Shown in pieces: positions 34,682 to 43,510 of a stretch of DNA of 64,000 nt; position 1 is the first letter of the stretch; every line of letters starts with the position of its first letter. The stretch comes from an uncultured Ellagibacter sp. Lineage in GTDB: Bacteria > Actinomycetota > Coriobacteriia > Coriobacteriales > Eggerthellaceae. The position numbers and the translations under genes were made by a program. The notes beneath the pieces were generated by a model, which did no database searches, was not told where the DNA came from, and was given only the letters and a program-made list of their open reading frames with translations. Location: positions 1-64,000 of the forward strand of contig CAKUGU010000007.1 in the NCBI GenBank assembly GCA_934654815.1, in the 5' to 3' direction.

Positions 34682-35932
34682 ATGGCAAAGGATATCGAAA
34701 GCCAAGAGAAGCAGCACGGCGGGCAAGCGGGCTCGGAACCGGTTTCCGGGCCGAAGCGGAAGCTTCCCGTGGCGCTCAAGGCGTTCGGCATCCTGTGCAT
34801 CGTCGTCGGCGTGGCCACGTTGCCGATGATGGTCTGGAGCGCGCTCGCGCTCGTCAACCTCGCTCGCTCGGGCAAGCTTGCCGGTGAGGCCATGACGCCG
34901 GTCGTCGTCACCATCGTCCTGGTCGCGGCGCTTCTCGCCATGACGGTCGTGTCGGTGCTTCTGGGAATCAGGCTCCTGCGCGACAAGCGACGGTTCGCCG
35001 CCGTCACCGCCGAGGTCCTCATGGCGCTCGACGCGGTGGCGATCGTGTGCAGCATCATGCTGAACGGCATCCATGAAACGCTTCTCTTCAACTGCATCAT
35101 CCTCGTGGCCCTGTTCTTCATTTCGGGCTACGTCGATCCCTCGCTTGCCGAGGAACGCCAGCTTCAACGCAAGCTTCGCGATATGGAAACGCGCGACCAG
35201 GCCGAAGAGGGCACGCTCGGGCTTGACGAGACGGGGCGCGGCTACATCGCGCTCAACTTCTTCAACGTGTTCTGGATCTTCGTGGTGTGCAGCGTCCTCG
35301 GTCTCATCATCGAGGTCGTCTACCACTTCATCGTCGTGGTCCCCGGCGAATACCAGGATCGTGCGGGCATGCTGTTCGGGCCGTTCTCGCCGATCTACGG
35401 CGTCGGAGCGGTGCTCATGACCATGGCGCTCAACCGCTTCCATGACAAGCCGGTGCCCGTCATCTTCTTGGTGAGCGCGGTTATCGGCGGTGCCTTCGAA
35501 TTCTTCGTCAGCTGGTTCATGGAAATGGCGTTTGGTGCTGTGGCCTGGGATTATACGGGAACATTCCTGTCGATCGACGGGCGCACCAACGGTATGTTCA
35601 TGGCGATGTGGGGTATGCTCGGCGTGCTGTGGATCAAGGCGCTTCTGCCGAAGATGCTCGACATCGTGAACCTCATTCCCTGGAAGCTGCGCTACACCGT
35701 GACCGCCGTGTGCACGGTGCTCATGCTTGCGAACGCCATCATGACGCTGCAATCGCTCGATTGCTGGTACGAACGGCTTTCGGGGCACGAACCGGAAACG
35801 CCGGTCGAGGAATTCTACGCCACCTACTTCGACGACGACTTCATGGCGAACCGCTTCGAAAGCATGACCATCAGCCCGGGCGGCGCGACGCGCGCTCCCG
35901 AGGCGCCGAGTGCGCCGGGGGCGTCCGGGTAG
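34682..35932 (+). CDS. Putative ABC-transporter type IV (CmpB family) membrane protein
   Basis: 416 aa with about 8-9 membrane helices. The C-terminal half matches the PF06541 pattern: NFFNVFWIFVVCSVLGLIIE, then GMLFGPFSPIYGVGAVLMT, FEFFVSWFMEMAFG, WDYTGTFLSIDGRTNGMFM. The N-terminal part has four additional helices. Despite the name, the family has no proven transport role. A TATAAT box at 34642-34647 lies close upstream, and AAGGGGACGC precedes the ATG. The gene appears monocistronic, ended by the hairpin at 35961-36006. Confidence 0.85.
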   Translation: MAKDIESQEKQHGGQAGSEPVSGPKRKLPVALKAFGILCIVVGVATLPMMVWSALALVNLARSGKLAGEAMTPVVVTIVLVAALLAMTVVSVLLGIRLLRDKRRFAAVTAEVLMALDAVAIVCSIMLNGIHETLLFNCIILVALFFISGYVDPSLAEERQLQRKLRDMETRDQAEEGTLGLDETGRGYIALNFFNVFWIFVVCSVLGLIIEVVYHFIVVVPGEYQDRAGMLFGPFSPIYGVGAVLMTMALNRFHDKPVPVIFLVSAVIGGAFEFFVSWFMEMAFGAVAWDYTGTFLSIDGRTNGMFMAMWGMLGVLWIKALLPKMLDIVNLIPWKLRYTVTAVCTVLMLANAIMTLQSLDCWYERLSGHEPETPVEEFYATYFDDDFMANRFESMTISPGGATRAPEAPSAPGASG

Positions 35933-35960
35933 CGCGAACGGTTCCCGCCCGCTAACGACG

Positions 35961-36006
35961 AAAGGCCCGCCGAACTGCTGATACGGCAGTCCGGCGGGCC
36001 TTTGTT
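35961..36006. terminator. Strong bidirectional terminator
   Basis: AAAGGCCCGCCG pairs with CGGCGGGCCTTT (12 bp), with an inner ACTGC/GCAGT pair in the loop. Flanking A and T bases make it work for the CmpB-like gene on the plus strand and the metA operon on the minus strand. Confidence 0.9.
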
Positions 36007-36023
36007 TCACGCGCGTGGCCGGC

Positions 36024-36209
36024 TTAGGACCAAGGGTCGCGCTCGAAGAGCGGCGTCGTTTCGCGTCGGTCGGAGTACGGGTCGTACCCGTCGTCGTCCT
36101 CGTTCTCCGCGCGGATGCACGGGTCGAGGCGCCTTTCGCGCTTTCGCGCCGCCTGCTCGAGCAGCTCTTCGGCAGTGGGCCGCTTGCGCTCGGAAGGCGC
36201 GCTACTCAT
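36024..36209 (-). CDS. Small charged protein coupled to metA
   Basis: 61 aa, rich in Glu, Arg and Asp, with no membrane segment ([20 protein letters not shown] is predicted helical; the rest is acidic and disordered). Its ATG overlaps the TAG stop of metA by eight bases (ATGAGTAG), so translation is probably coupled. No known family is recognised. It ends just before the shared terminator. Confidence 0.65.
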   Translation of the reverse strand: MSSAPSERKRPTAEELLEQAARKRERRLDPCIRAENEDDDGYDPYSDRRETTPLFERDPWS

Positions 36210-37140
36210 GGGGATGTTCCTCGTCGCCGATCGCGTTGATCTCGTACGGCGTCGTCTGGTACACGTAGTAGTTGAGCCAGTTCGTGTAGAGCAGCTGGGC
36301 GTGCGCGCGCCAGGTCGACTGCACGGGGCGCGTCGGATCGTCGTCGGGGAAGTAGTGCTTGGGAAGCGCCGCGTCGGGGTGGTCCTTCGAGTCGCGCTCG
36401 TATTCCCACATGAGCGTTTCGCGGTCGTACTCGGGGTGCCCGAACACGAAGAAGTTGCGGCTGTCGGTGCTCTTCGCCATGTAGACGCCCGCCTCGTCGG
36501 AGATGGCGATGATCTCGAGGTCGGGGTTCGCCTCGATGTCGGCGGCGTGCACGTTGGTGTAGCGCGAATGCGGCGCGAAGAAGTGGTCGTCGAACCCGCG
36601 AACCCAAGGCGACGAGGGCTTCACGACCCGGTGGTCGAAGACGCCCGTCGTCTTCTCGGGGAGTTCGTACTTCTCGATGCCGTAGCGGTAGTAGATGCCG
36701 GCCTGCGCGCCCCAGCAGATGTGCAGCGTCGAGTGGACGTTGGTCTTCGACCAATCCATGATGCGCGTGAGCTCGTCCCAGTAGTCGACGTCGCTGAAGT
36801 CGAGCAGCTCGACCGGCGCGCCGGTGATGATCATGCCGTCGAAATGCTGGTCTTTCACGTCGTCGAAGGACACGTAGAAGGTTTCGAGATGCTCTTCCGA
36901 CACGTGCTTCGCGACGTGGCTTTTCGTGCGGAGCAGCTCGACCTCGATCTGGAGCGGGGTGTTGGAGAGTTTGCGCAGGATCTGCGTCTCGGTGGTGATC
37001 TTGGTCGGCATGAGGTTCAGCAAGAGCACGCGCAGCGGTCTTATGTCTTGATGCAGCGCGCGGTATTCGGTCATGACGAAGATATTCTCGTTCTCGAGCG
37101 TCGCGCGCGCGGGCAGCGAATCGGGAATCTTGATAGGCAC
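36202..37140 (-). CDS. metA: Homoserine O-acyltransferase MetA, predicted acetyl-CoA type
   Basis: 312 aa from a GTG codon with GGAAGGAGGCACTC upstream; the frame extends further but without a site. Catalytic Cys142 lies in ICWGAQA, and His235 and Glu237 in FGHPEYD. Residue 111 is Glu ([10 protein letters not shown]), where E. coli MetA has Gly; this Glu is known to favour acetyl-CoA over succinyl-CoA, so the product is probably O-acetylhomoserine. This is the first step from homoserine to methionine. No S-box or other methionine riboswitch is obvious in its 5' region. Confidence 0.95.
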   Translation of the reverse strand: MPIKIPDSLPARATLENENIFVMTEYRALHQDIRPLRVLLLNLMPTKITTETQILRKLSNTPLQIEVELLRTKSHVAKHVSEEHLETFYVSFDDVKDQHFDGMIITGAPVELLDFSDVDYWDELTRIMDWSKTNVHSTLHICWGAQAGIYYRYGIEKYELPEKTTGVFDHRVVKPSSPWVRGFDDHFFAPHSRYTNVHAADIEANPDLEIIAISDEAGVYMAKSTDSRNFFVFGHPEYDRETLMWEYERDSKDHPDAALPKHYFPDDDPTRPVQSTWRAHAQLLYTNWLNYYVYQTTPYEINAIGDEEHPHE

Positions 37141-37367
37141 GAGTGCCTCCTTCCAGTTGAAGCAGTACCGCAATAGTAGCAAAGAAAGCGGAAGCCGGGT
37201 TATAACCAACAGAGATTACGCGTTATCGCTTAAAGGGAATCGGCCGGGTTATCGAGCCGGGCCGCGTGTGACGTGCGGGAAGGCGGCGGCGCCGTCGGTT
37301 CAGGGTGCTTTTCCGCCCCGCAATTCGAAGACTTTCTGCAGATGGCCGCGAATAGGGCGATTGATTG

Positions 37368-37397
37368 TTGACTTTGCTCGCACAAGGCGGGTAGACT
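37368..37397 (+). promoter_or_regulatory. Promoter of rplM-rpsI
   Basis: TTGACT (37368-37373), an 18-base spacer and TAGACT (37392-37397). The transcript would have a leader of about 210 bases before rplM, long enough for r-protein autoregulation. The leader contains inverted repeats such as GCTTGCGGTAACGCGCAAGC. Confidence 0.65.
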
Positions 37398-37614
37398 ACA
37401 AAAGTTCGCTTTCAAAAGCCCCGTGAAAGCAGAGGGAAGAAAGCGCAGAGGTGAAGGAGTCCAGGCCCGAGCCACGCGTGCCGGCGTAGGAAACCGGCGT
37501 TCGACCGATCTGCACTTTTGAAAACAAACACCGCTTGCGGTAACGCGCAAGCATCCTCGTCGCAAGCCGATGAGGCTTGTTGTTCGAGGCAAGAGTATCT
37601 ATTGGAGGAAGCAA

Positions 37615-38049
37615 GTGAAGACGTATTATGCGAAGCCCGGCGAAGTCGAGCGCGAATGGGTCTTGATCGATGCAACCGATCAGGTTCTTGGCCGTGTTGC
37701 CGCCAAGGCAGCTCAGATTCTCAAGGGCAAGCACAAGCCGCAGTACACCCCGCATGTTGATACCGGCGACTTCGTGATCATCATCAACGCGGACAAGATC
37801 CGCGTGACGGGCACGAAGGCGGCAGCCAAGGAATACTACCGCCACAGCGGTTTCCCCGGCGGCCTTAAGTCCGAGACCTTCACCGAGGCCATGCAGAAGC
37901 ACCCCGAGCGCGTCATCGAGCATGCCGTCAAGGGCATGCTGCCGAAGAACACGCTTGGCCGTGCGCAGGGCAAGAAACTGAAGGTGTACGCTGGCCCTGA
38001 GCATCCGCATATGGCTCAGAAGCCCCGCGAGATCAAGATGGAGGGTTAA
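37615..38049 (+). CDS. rplM: 50S ribosomal protein L13 (uL13)
   Basis: 144 aa from a GTG codon after TTGGAGGAAGCAA. L13 signatures are [19 protein letters not shown] at the N terminus, HSGFPGGLK in the middle, [13 protein letters not shown], and the [12 protein letters not shown] end. L13 binds 23S rRNA early in large-subunit assembly. It lies two bases ahead of rpsI, the conserved pair. Confidence 0.98.
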   Translation: MKTYYAKPGEVEREWVLIDATDQVLGRVAAKAAQILKGKHKPQYTPHVDTGDFVIIINADKIRVTGTKAAAKEYYRHSGFPGGLKSETFTEAMQKHPERVIEHAVKGMLPKNTLGRAQGKKLKVYAGPEHPHMAQKPREIKMEG

Positions 38050-38051
38050 TC

Positions 38052-38444
38052 ATGGCTGCTGAAGCTCTGTATTACGGCACTGGCCGTCGCAAGAACGCCG
38101 TTGCTCGCGTGCGTATCGTTCCGGGTACCGGCAAGGTGACCGTCAACGGTCGCGACGCCGTCGAGTACTTTGGCCGCGAGGCTTTGGTCGACTACGCCAA
38201 GACCCCGTTCAAGGTGACCGACACCGTGGATCACTTCGACGTGATCGCCCGCTGCAATGGCGGCGGCATCTCCGGCCAGGCTGGCGCTCTGCGCCACGGC
38301 ATTTCCCGTGCTCTGCTTGAGGCTGGCGACTACCGCGCCGAGCTCAAGAAGGCTGGCTTCCTTACGCGCGACGCTCGTATGGTCGAGCGCAAGAAGTACG
38401 GTCTGAAGAAGGCTCGTAAGCGTCCGCAGTTCTCGAAGCGCTAG
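38052..38444 (+). CDS. rpsI: 30S ribosomal protein S9 (uS9)
   Basis: 130 aa. [17 protein letters not shown] and [20 protein letters not shown] are the family motifs. The C terminus RKRPQFSKR reaches the P-site tRNA. It is translated with rplM and ended by the terminator at 38473. Confidence 0.98.
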   Translation: MAAEALYYGTGRRKNAVARVRIVPGTGKVTVNGRDAVEYFGREALVDYAKTPFKVTDTVDHFDVIARCNGGGISGQAGALRHGISRALLEAGDYRAELKKAGFLTRDARMVERKKYGLKKARKRPQFSKR

Positions 38445-38472
38445 TTTCTTCTGGAACATATACGGTTGCAAG

Positions 38473-38512
38473 CCCCGTCTGCTCCCTTGGGAGCGGCGGG
38501 GTTTCTTTTTTG
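38473..38512 (+). terminator. Terminator of rplM-rpsI
   Basis: CCCCG and CGGGG flank an inner perfect stem GCTCCC-TT-GGGAGC, followed by TTTCTTTTTT. Confidence 0.9.
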
Positions 38513-38583
38513 CCGCGCGCGGAATGTCTCACTCTTGGGAAAATGCTGTTGCAGGACATACAATTAAATGAGAGTCAAGCGAT

Positions 38584-38658
38584 AACAGTAAAAAATACGC
38601 GGGAACGGTTGAAAAAATTTTGCGAACGGTAAAAAAGTGCTGAAAAACGGTTGAAATG
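38584..38658 (+). promoter_or_regulatory. Phased AACnGT/A-tract repeats upstream of a small gene
   Basis: Four copies of a unit AAC(A/G)GT(TG)AAA start at 38584, 38604, 38625 and 38646, that is 20, 21 and 21 bases apart (two helical turns). Each carries an A run, so the DNA should be bent and the sites lie on one face. A TATACT box follows at 38679-38684. The stretch is the most AT-rich in its surroundings. It is likely an upstream activating region or repressor array for the 50-codon gene. Confidence 0.55.
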
Positions 38659-38752
38659 GAGAAGGTTAGACATTATCCTATACTTGCTTTTAAGGGGTAG
38701 GGATTGAAGCGAATAGGGGCGCTCGATTCCGCGATTGAAAAGGGGAAATATC

Positions 38753-38905
38753 ATGGACGCAGCACTGGACAAGATCATGGAAGCGCGCAAGTACGACGGC
38801 GTTGCCACGAACGCTCCGAAGGCTTCTCGGGAAACCGTTCGAGCAACGAGCGAAGAGCATGAAAAGGCACGTACCGGTCTGTTCCCGGCGCTCGTTGGCA
38901 AATAG
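38753..38905 (+). CDS. Small hypothetical protein, 50 aa
   Basis: ATG preceded by AAAAGGGGAAATATC; the product begins MDAALDKIMEARKYDG and ends TGLFPALVGK. It is hydrophilic, mostly helical, with no membrane segment and no cysteine. A strong ribosome-binding site, a promoter-like box and repeat array upstream, and a strong terminator 24 bases after the stop argue for a real, highly expressed gene. No family recognised. Confidence 0.65.
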   Translation: MDAALDKIMEARKYDGVATNAPKASRETVRATSEEHEKARTGLFPALVGK

Positions 38906-38929
38906 CGCCCCCTTCTTTTCGAGGAATGA

Positions 38930-38967
38930 ACCGGCCCGACGGAGGAATCCGTCGGGCCGGTTTTTTA
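38930..38967 (+). terminator. Terminator of the 50-codon gene
   Basis: ACCGGCCCGACGG, seven-base loop, CCGTCGGGCCGGT, then TTTTTATT. A near-perfect intrinsic terminator. Confidence 0.9.
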
Positions 38968-39036
38968 TTGCGATGATAGTAAAGGGGACGCTGTGCGGCG
39001 CCCACATTGCGCCATGTTCGCGTTTGCGCATTGGAA

Positions 39037-39093
39037 TTGCAATTGCAAGGGACACGGGCCTCATGGCGATTGGGGGTTAGCCATGAGGCCCGT
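39037..39093. other. Palindromes in the gap before the radical-SAM operon's end
   Basis: TTGCAATTGCAA (39037-39048) is a perfect 12-base palindrome. ACGGGCCTCATGGC (39054-39067) pairs perfectly with GCCATGAGGCCCGT (39080-39093). The latter may end the minus-strand operon whose last stop is at 39281. The rest of 38968-39280 shows no gene. Confidence 0.5.
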
Positions 39094-39280
39094 TTCGGCG
39101 CCTTGAAGGGGCGGCGCCGGGCTTTGCGAATACGTCGAGTGGGAGAAAATGGAAGAACCTTAACTCGTCTCTCGCAAAGTCGATCTCGCTGTGGAAGAAT
39201 AATGAGCGAGACAGGTGAATAGTAGCATAGTGCAAATAGTTGTACAAGCTTATTTGATGCTATCCGATGAGGCCATTTCC

Positions 39281-40258
39281 CTAAAACGATCCGAGCGGAA
39301 GCGGGCTGTCGGACACGATCCATTCGTCGCGAACGAGTTGCTTCCGCAAACGCTTCACGTCGCGCCTCAAGAAATCCGGGTCGGTTGAGAGATCCCTGCC
39401 GCGCGGATTCGTCCCCGCGTCGGTCCACATGGCGTTTCCGCAGCCGCAGCCGTTGGGAATCGATGTTCCCGCCGCAAGGCGCATGATCGAGGCGAGGAAC
39501 ATGCCTCGCCGGCGCGATATGGGCGTGGCGTTTTCCATCGCCGTGCCCGGCGCGGCCGTGAGCACGCCGACGCCGGCGCAGATGGGCCGAAGCCCGATGA
39601 CCTCGAGCATCTTGTCCGCGATGTCTTCGTCGGGCACGCCTTCGTAGACGGGCTCGACGGCGCTCATAAGGGCGAGCCCCGCTTCCTGCGCCGCTTCGAT
39701 CGTCGCTGCGCGGCGGGCGGGCGAGATGCCGGTGATTTCGCCTTCCCCCAAACGGTTTGCGTGATAGAAGACCTGGACCCCTGCGTCTTTCAGCTGCTTC
39801 GCCTGGTCGAGCGTTATGTCGCCGATGTTCGCCATGATCGGCAGGTCGGGGGATATCGCGCTTCTCACCGAATGCGCCACGAGAAGGAAATGGTCGAACT
39901 CGTACGCCGCTGTTGCCATGAGGGATATGAGGTGTACGCCGGCATCGCTGAAGACGCGTGCGTAATCGGCGACGTCTTTATCGGGCACTTCCGCGCGTCC
40001 CTTCGCCTTCGAGTTGCGTGCCGAAAGCGTGCAGAACGCGCAGTTTTCGGGACAAGGCGTGGCGTCGAGCCCTATTTGCGCGTAGATCTTCGCCGTGTTG
40101 TGGGCGGCTTCGCGCCCGATGACGTCGGATCCCCAGCGCACGTAGGCCGCTTCGGGCGAGTTGGTGGCAAAGCGCATGAGGAACAGCAGGTCATCGCGCG
40201 TCGCGAGTTTCCCCGCGACTGCGTCGTCGACGATGCGCTCAACGTCGCGATCGATCAT
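39281..40258 (-). CDS. BioB-like radical SAM protein A
   Basis: 325 aa. QIGLDATPCPENCAFC holds the SAM-cluster cysteines C69, C73 and C76 (CxxxCxxC). Family motifs follow: NIGD, YHANRLGEG, the VEPV segment, APGT and AGTNPRG. The whole protein fits the BioB/HydE/PylB TIM-barrel length. It is not an obvious biotin synthase: the segment equivalent to YNHNLDT in BioB reads YHANRLG, and no biotin genes are near. AAAGGACGCGAA precedes the ATG. It is the last gene of the minus-strand run fusion protein-ArsM-like-radical SAM. Substrate unknown. Confidence 0.85.
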   Translation of the reverse strand: MIDRDVERIVDDAVAGKLATRDDLLFLMRFATNSPEAAYVRWGSDVIGREAAHNTAKIYAQIGLDATPCPENCAFCTLSARNSKAKGRAEVPDKDVADYARVFSDAGVHLISLMATAAYEFDHFLLVAHSVRSAISPDLPIMANIGDITLDQAKQLKDAGVQVFYHANRLGEGEITGISPARRAATIEAAQEAGLALMSAVEPVYEGVPDEDIADKMLEVIGLRPICAGVGVLTAAPGTAMENATPISRRRGMFLASIMRLAAGTSIPNGCGCGNAMWTDAGTNPRGRDLSTDPDFLRRDVKRLRKQLVRDEWIVSDSPLPLGSF

Positions 40259-40304
40259 TTCGCGTCCTTTCGCCTGGTGGGTTGGTTTTGCTTGCGTCGC
40301 CGTT

Positions 40305-41168
40305 TCAGGATGCGGCGGTGGCGCGGATGATGGCGCTTCCGCATACCGAGTCGACGTCGTAGGCGAGGGCCTTCTCGAGCGCCTTCTCGCGCTTCTTCCG
40401 CGTAGCCTTTTCGCGAAGCACGTCTACGGTGTACACGGTTTTCGGCTCGATGCTCGTTTTCGCGAAGCCGCATTCGCCCATCATCGCGCGGTACTCGTCG
40501 GCGGGCGTGATTCCCCGTCTGCAACCCGTGATGGTGCTGAGCGCATCGCCCGCACCGTCGGGAATGGGGGAGAAGGCGACGATGTCGGAGACGACGAGCC
40601 TGCCGCCCGGGACAAGCACGCGTTTCGCCTCGGCGAACACGGCGGCCTTGTTCTCGCAGAGGTTGATGACGCAGTTGGATATGACCACGTCGACGCTTGC
40701 GTCGGGCAAGGGGATGTTGTCGATCGATCCCTCGATGAAATCGACGTTGTCCACGCCCGCCTCTGCGGCGTTCTTCCGCGCAAGGGAAATCATGTCGGGC
40801 GTCATGTCGAGCCCGAACACATGCCCTTCGGCACCCACCAGCCGTGCGGCGATGAGGGCGTCGATGCCGCCTCCGCTTCCCAGGTCGAGCACGTGTTCCC
40901 CTGTTTGCAGGTTCGCCTTGGCGACGGGATCGCCGCATCCGCGGCTTGCGGCGAGCGCGCCCTTTGGGAGCCCGGCAAGGACCTCCTCGGCATAGAGGGA
41001 AAACGCCTCGCCCGCCTGAGCGGGGTCGGGCTCGCAGCATTCGCATGCCGCCCCGGCGCTTCCCGCTGCGCGCGCGACATCGCTGTAATGGGCGGCGATC
41101 TCCGCGGTCTTTTCCGCGGCTTGCGCGTTGCCGCGAGGGGAGGCGGCAACCTCATTCTCGCACGTCAT
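40305..41168 (-). CDS. ArsM-like SAM-dependent methyltransferase
   Basis: 287 aa Rossmann methyltransferase: VLDLGSGGGIDALIAA is the SAM motif and FGLDMTPDMISLARKNA follows. Its closest recognisable family is arsenite methyltransferase, with cysteines in the expected places: CECCEPD near the N terminus, SRGCGDPV before motif I, SNCVINLC after the acidic motif, and TGCRRG. The ATG overlaps the stop of the upstream fusion gene (ATGA), so translation is coupled. If the family holds, it methylates trivalent arsenic using thiol ligands. No arsR or arsenite efflux gene is nearby, so another thiophilic substrate is possible. Confidence 0.8.
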   Translation of the reverse strand: MTCENEVAASPRGNAQAAEKTAEIAAHYSDVARAAGSAGAACECCEPDPAQAGEAFSLYAEEVLAGLPKGALAASRGCGDPVAKANLQTGEHVLDLGSGGGIDALIAARLVGAEGHVFGLDMTPDMISLARKNAAEAGVDNVDFIEGSIDNIPLPDASVDVVISNCVINLCENKAAVFAEAKRVLVPGGRLVVSDIVAFSPIPDGAGDALSTITGCRRGITPADEYRAMMGECGFAKTSIEPKTVYTVDVLREKATRKKREKALEKALAYDVDSVCGSAIIRATAAS

Positions 41169-43510
41169 CGGTACAGCCTCCGGCACATCTCAACGGATAG
41201 CGCGAGCGCCTCGATGTCCTCGCAGGTCGTGTGCACGGCAAAACTCGCCCGCCCGGTGCCGACCATGCCGGTCGATGCGGCAAGCGGCATGGCGCAGTGC
41301 CCGCCCGAGCGCACTGCGACGCCCATCATTCCGCAGGTTTTGCCGATCTGCGGCGGCGTCACGTTCGCGAGCGAGAAGGACAAAAGCCCGCCCGCCCCGT
41401 CGGGCTTGGTGTGGTCGCCCCAGATGGTGAGGCCTTCCACGCCGTGGAGCGCATGCGCGGCGAACCGCGTCATGGCTTCCGCGTGCTCGAGCACATGATC
41501 CATTCCCAGGACTTCCATGTACTCGATGGCGCCGGCCCAGCCGATCGCCTGCGCGATCGGCGGCGTCCCCACCTCGTATTGGATGGCCCCTTGGCGCAGG
41601 TAATAGGAATCGGTGGCTGCATAGGAAATCGTTCCGCCCCCGATGGCGACAGGATCCATCTCGGCAAACGCGTCTTTCCCGATGAACAGGCCTCCGATGC
41701 CGAGGGGGCCGTACATCTTGTGGGCGGAGAACGCGGCGAAGTCGCAGCCGATTTCCTTCACGTTGAACGGCAGGTGGGGGAACGACTGCGCCGCATCGAG
41801 CATGAACCGCGCACCCGCGTCGTGGGCCATGCGCGCCATGTCGGCGACGGGGTTGATGATCCCGAGCACGTTCGACACGTGGGCTACGCAAACGAGTTTG
41901 GGGCGGGCTTTCAGAAGGCGGCGGTATTCGCCCAGGTCGAGCCGCCCGTCGGGTAGAAGCGGGATGAGGTCGAGCACGGCGTTTCGCCTGCGGGCCAAAA
42001 GAAGCCACGGCAGAAGGTCGGAGTGATGTTCGGACAGCGCGACGACGATGTGGTCGCCCTTGTCCACGTTGAAGTCTCCCCACGACTGCGCCACGAGGTT
42101 GCATGAGGCCGACGCGTTCATGGTGTACACGGTTTGTCGGCGGTCGGCGCCGATGAAGTCCTCAAGTTTCTTGCGGGCGTCGTTGAGGTACCCGGTCGCG
42201 TTCGCGGAAAGCTCGTAGCCGCCGCGGTACACGTTCGCGTTCTCGTGCTCGTTGAAGTTCGCCTCCGCTTGAAGGGCGCGAAAACAGCGCTGCGTCGTTG
42301 CGGCGGAGTCCAGGTAGGCGAGCGTGTTCTTCTGCCTCCTGTCGTTGAGCAGCGGGAAGTCCTCGCGGTTGCGCCAAGCCCAAGCGTCCGCCCAGTCGAG
42401 CTTCTCGCGCTCTTCCCGGGGAAGCTGCGCGTGCCACGCGTCCATGCGGCTCACGACGTCGCGCGCCACTTCGATGAGCTCCTCGTCGGCGGCTGATCGC
42501 TTGGGGGCGTGGTTTTGCGAGGTCGGGGAGGCCTCGGGAGCCTTCAGTCGCTCAGACAGCCCTCGCTTCGCTGCGGAACTCGCTTTGTGAAGGCCATCGA
42601 GGCCTCCTTCCGCTTCGATGGATTCTTCGATATGGGAGTCGTTTTTCTTCGCCTCTTCCCGTGCGATCTGAATCGCTTCACGGGCGGAAAGCGTGCGCTC
42701 TTTCTTGAAACGCTCCAGCCTTTCGGGCACGACGTCGTTCGCAGCGAGCGTTTCCTCCCCGAAGACGACGTCTTTCAGGGCGATGCGCGGCAGGGGCCGG
42801 TTGATGCCGTCCGGCCCCGCTTCGCACAGGCCGCTTGCGCCGAGGCCTTCGAGGAAGCGGCGGGAAACGAGCATCGGTGTGCGGCGATACCACTGGATCC
42901 ACGACGCCACGACGTCGAGGGTGGGGTCGCTTCGGAACGTCTTGCATACTTCGAACAGGTGAACTGGGGTGATGCGAACCTGGTCGCAGGAAATGATCAT
43001 GACGGAATCGGCTTCGGGCGTGGCGTCGAGCGTCCGCTTCGCGTAGTCGAGAAGGTCTTTCGGCAGGTCGTACAACGTGAAGCCGCACGCGTCGATGGTG
43101 GCGCGGTAGGCGGCATCGGCGTCGTAGTCGATGAAGGATATGTCTTGGCCGGCGAGGATGCGCTCGACTTCGGCGCGATCGGCGTCCGTCCCGCCGACGA
43201 GTGCGAACGTGCTTGCGAACCTCGCCTTCGCGACGCATTCGGCGACGCGGGCGACGAGCGGTTCGCCCTCGAAGCGCTGCAACGGGCGAGGGGTACCCGG
43301 CTCGCCTTTCTCGCTGGAGTCGCAGACGACGGGCTCCTTCTCGGGATCCTCGAACGCGACCTTCAGCGGGGTCGTCCCGAAGTTCGTGGCAAGCACGAGA
43401 GCAACGGTGCTGCCGCATGCTCGCGCCAGCTGCTCGTCGCTGGGGGTTGGATGGTCCACCGGGCCCGGTTTCGGCTGGTGCGTCTTTCGGTCGTTTGCAA
43501 TTCGGTTCAT
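41165..43510 (-). CDS. MocA-like nucleotidyltransferase fused to cysteine desulfurase
   Basis: 781 aa in two parts. Residues about 30-260 resemble the MocA/MobA-like NTP-transferase fold (VALVLATNFGTTPLKV, ...VMIISCDQVRITPVHLFEV), but the usual LAAGxSxRMGxxK loop is degenerate, so activity is uncertain. A charged linker leads to a class V aminotransferase of the SufS/NifS type, about 410-781: LDSAATTQ, ALSEHHSDLLPW, PLP Lys in AFSAHKMYGPLG, and Cys739 in RSGGHCAMPL that would carry the persulfide. The start is set by AAGGGCGGAACA. MocA plus desulfurase is the pair used to make and sulfurate Mo-cytosine cofactors, but here the partners are ArsM-like and radical-SAM proteins. Confidence 0.85.
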   Translation of the reverse strand: MNRIANDRKTHQPKPGPVDHPTPSDEQLARACGSTVALVLATNFGTTPLKVAFEDPEKEPVVCDSSEKGEPGTPRPLQRFEGEPLVARVAECVAKARFASTFALVGGTDADRAEVERILAGQDISFIDYDADAAYRATIDACGFTLYDLPKDLLDYAKRTLDATPEADSVMIISCDQVRITPVHLFEVCKTFRSDPTLDVVASWIQWYRRTPMLVSRRFLEGLGASGLCEAGPDGINRPLPRIALKDVVFGEETLAANDVVPERLERFKKERTLSAREAIQIAREEAKKNDSHIEESIEAEGGLDGLHKASSAAKRGLSERLKAPEASPTSQNHAPKRSAADEELIEVARDVVSRMDAWHAQLPREEREKLDWADAWAWRNREDFPLLNDRRQKNTLAYLDSAATTQRCFRALQAEANFNEHENANVYRGGYELSANATGYLNDARKKLEDFIGADRRQTVYTMNASASCNLVAQSWGDFNVDKGDHIVVALSEHHSDLLPWLLLARRRNAVLDLIPLLPDGRLDLGEYRRLLKARPKLVCVAHVSNVLGIINPVADMARMAHDAGARFMLDAAQSFPHLPFNVKEIGCDFAAFSAHKMYGPLGIGGLFIGKDAFAEMDPVAIGGGTISYAATDSYYLRQGAIQYEVGTPPIAQAIGWAGAIEYMEVLGMDHVLEHAEAMTRFAAHALHGVEGLTIWGDHTKPDGAGGLLSFSLANVTPPQIGKTCGMMGVAVRSGGHCAMPLAASTGMVGTGRASFAVHTTCEDIEALALSVEMCRRLYR

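Noticed and set aside
39281-40258. Biotin synthase bioB
   Set aside because: The BioB motif YNHNLDT is YHANRLG here, and there are no other biotin genes. The protein groups by motif with B-E.
40305-41168. A complete arsenic-resistance operon
   Set aside because: Only the methyltransferase resembles an ars gene; no arsR, arsB/acr3 or arsC is visible in the neighbourhood.
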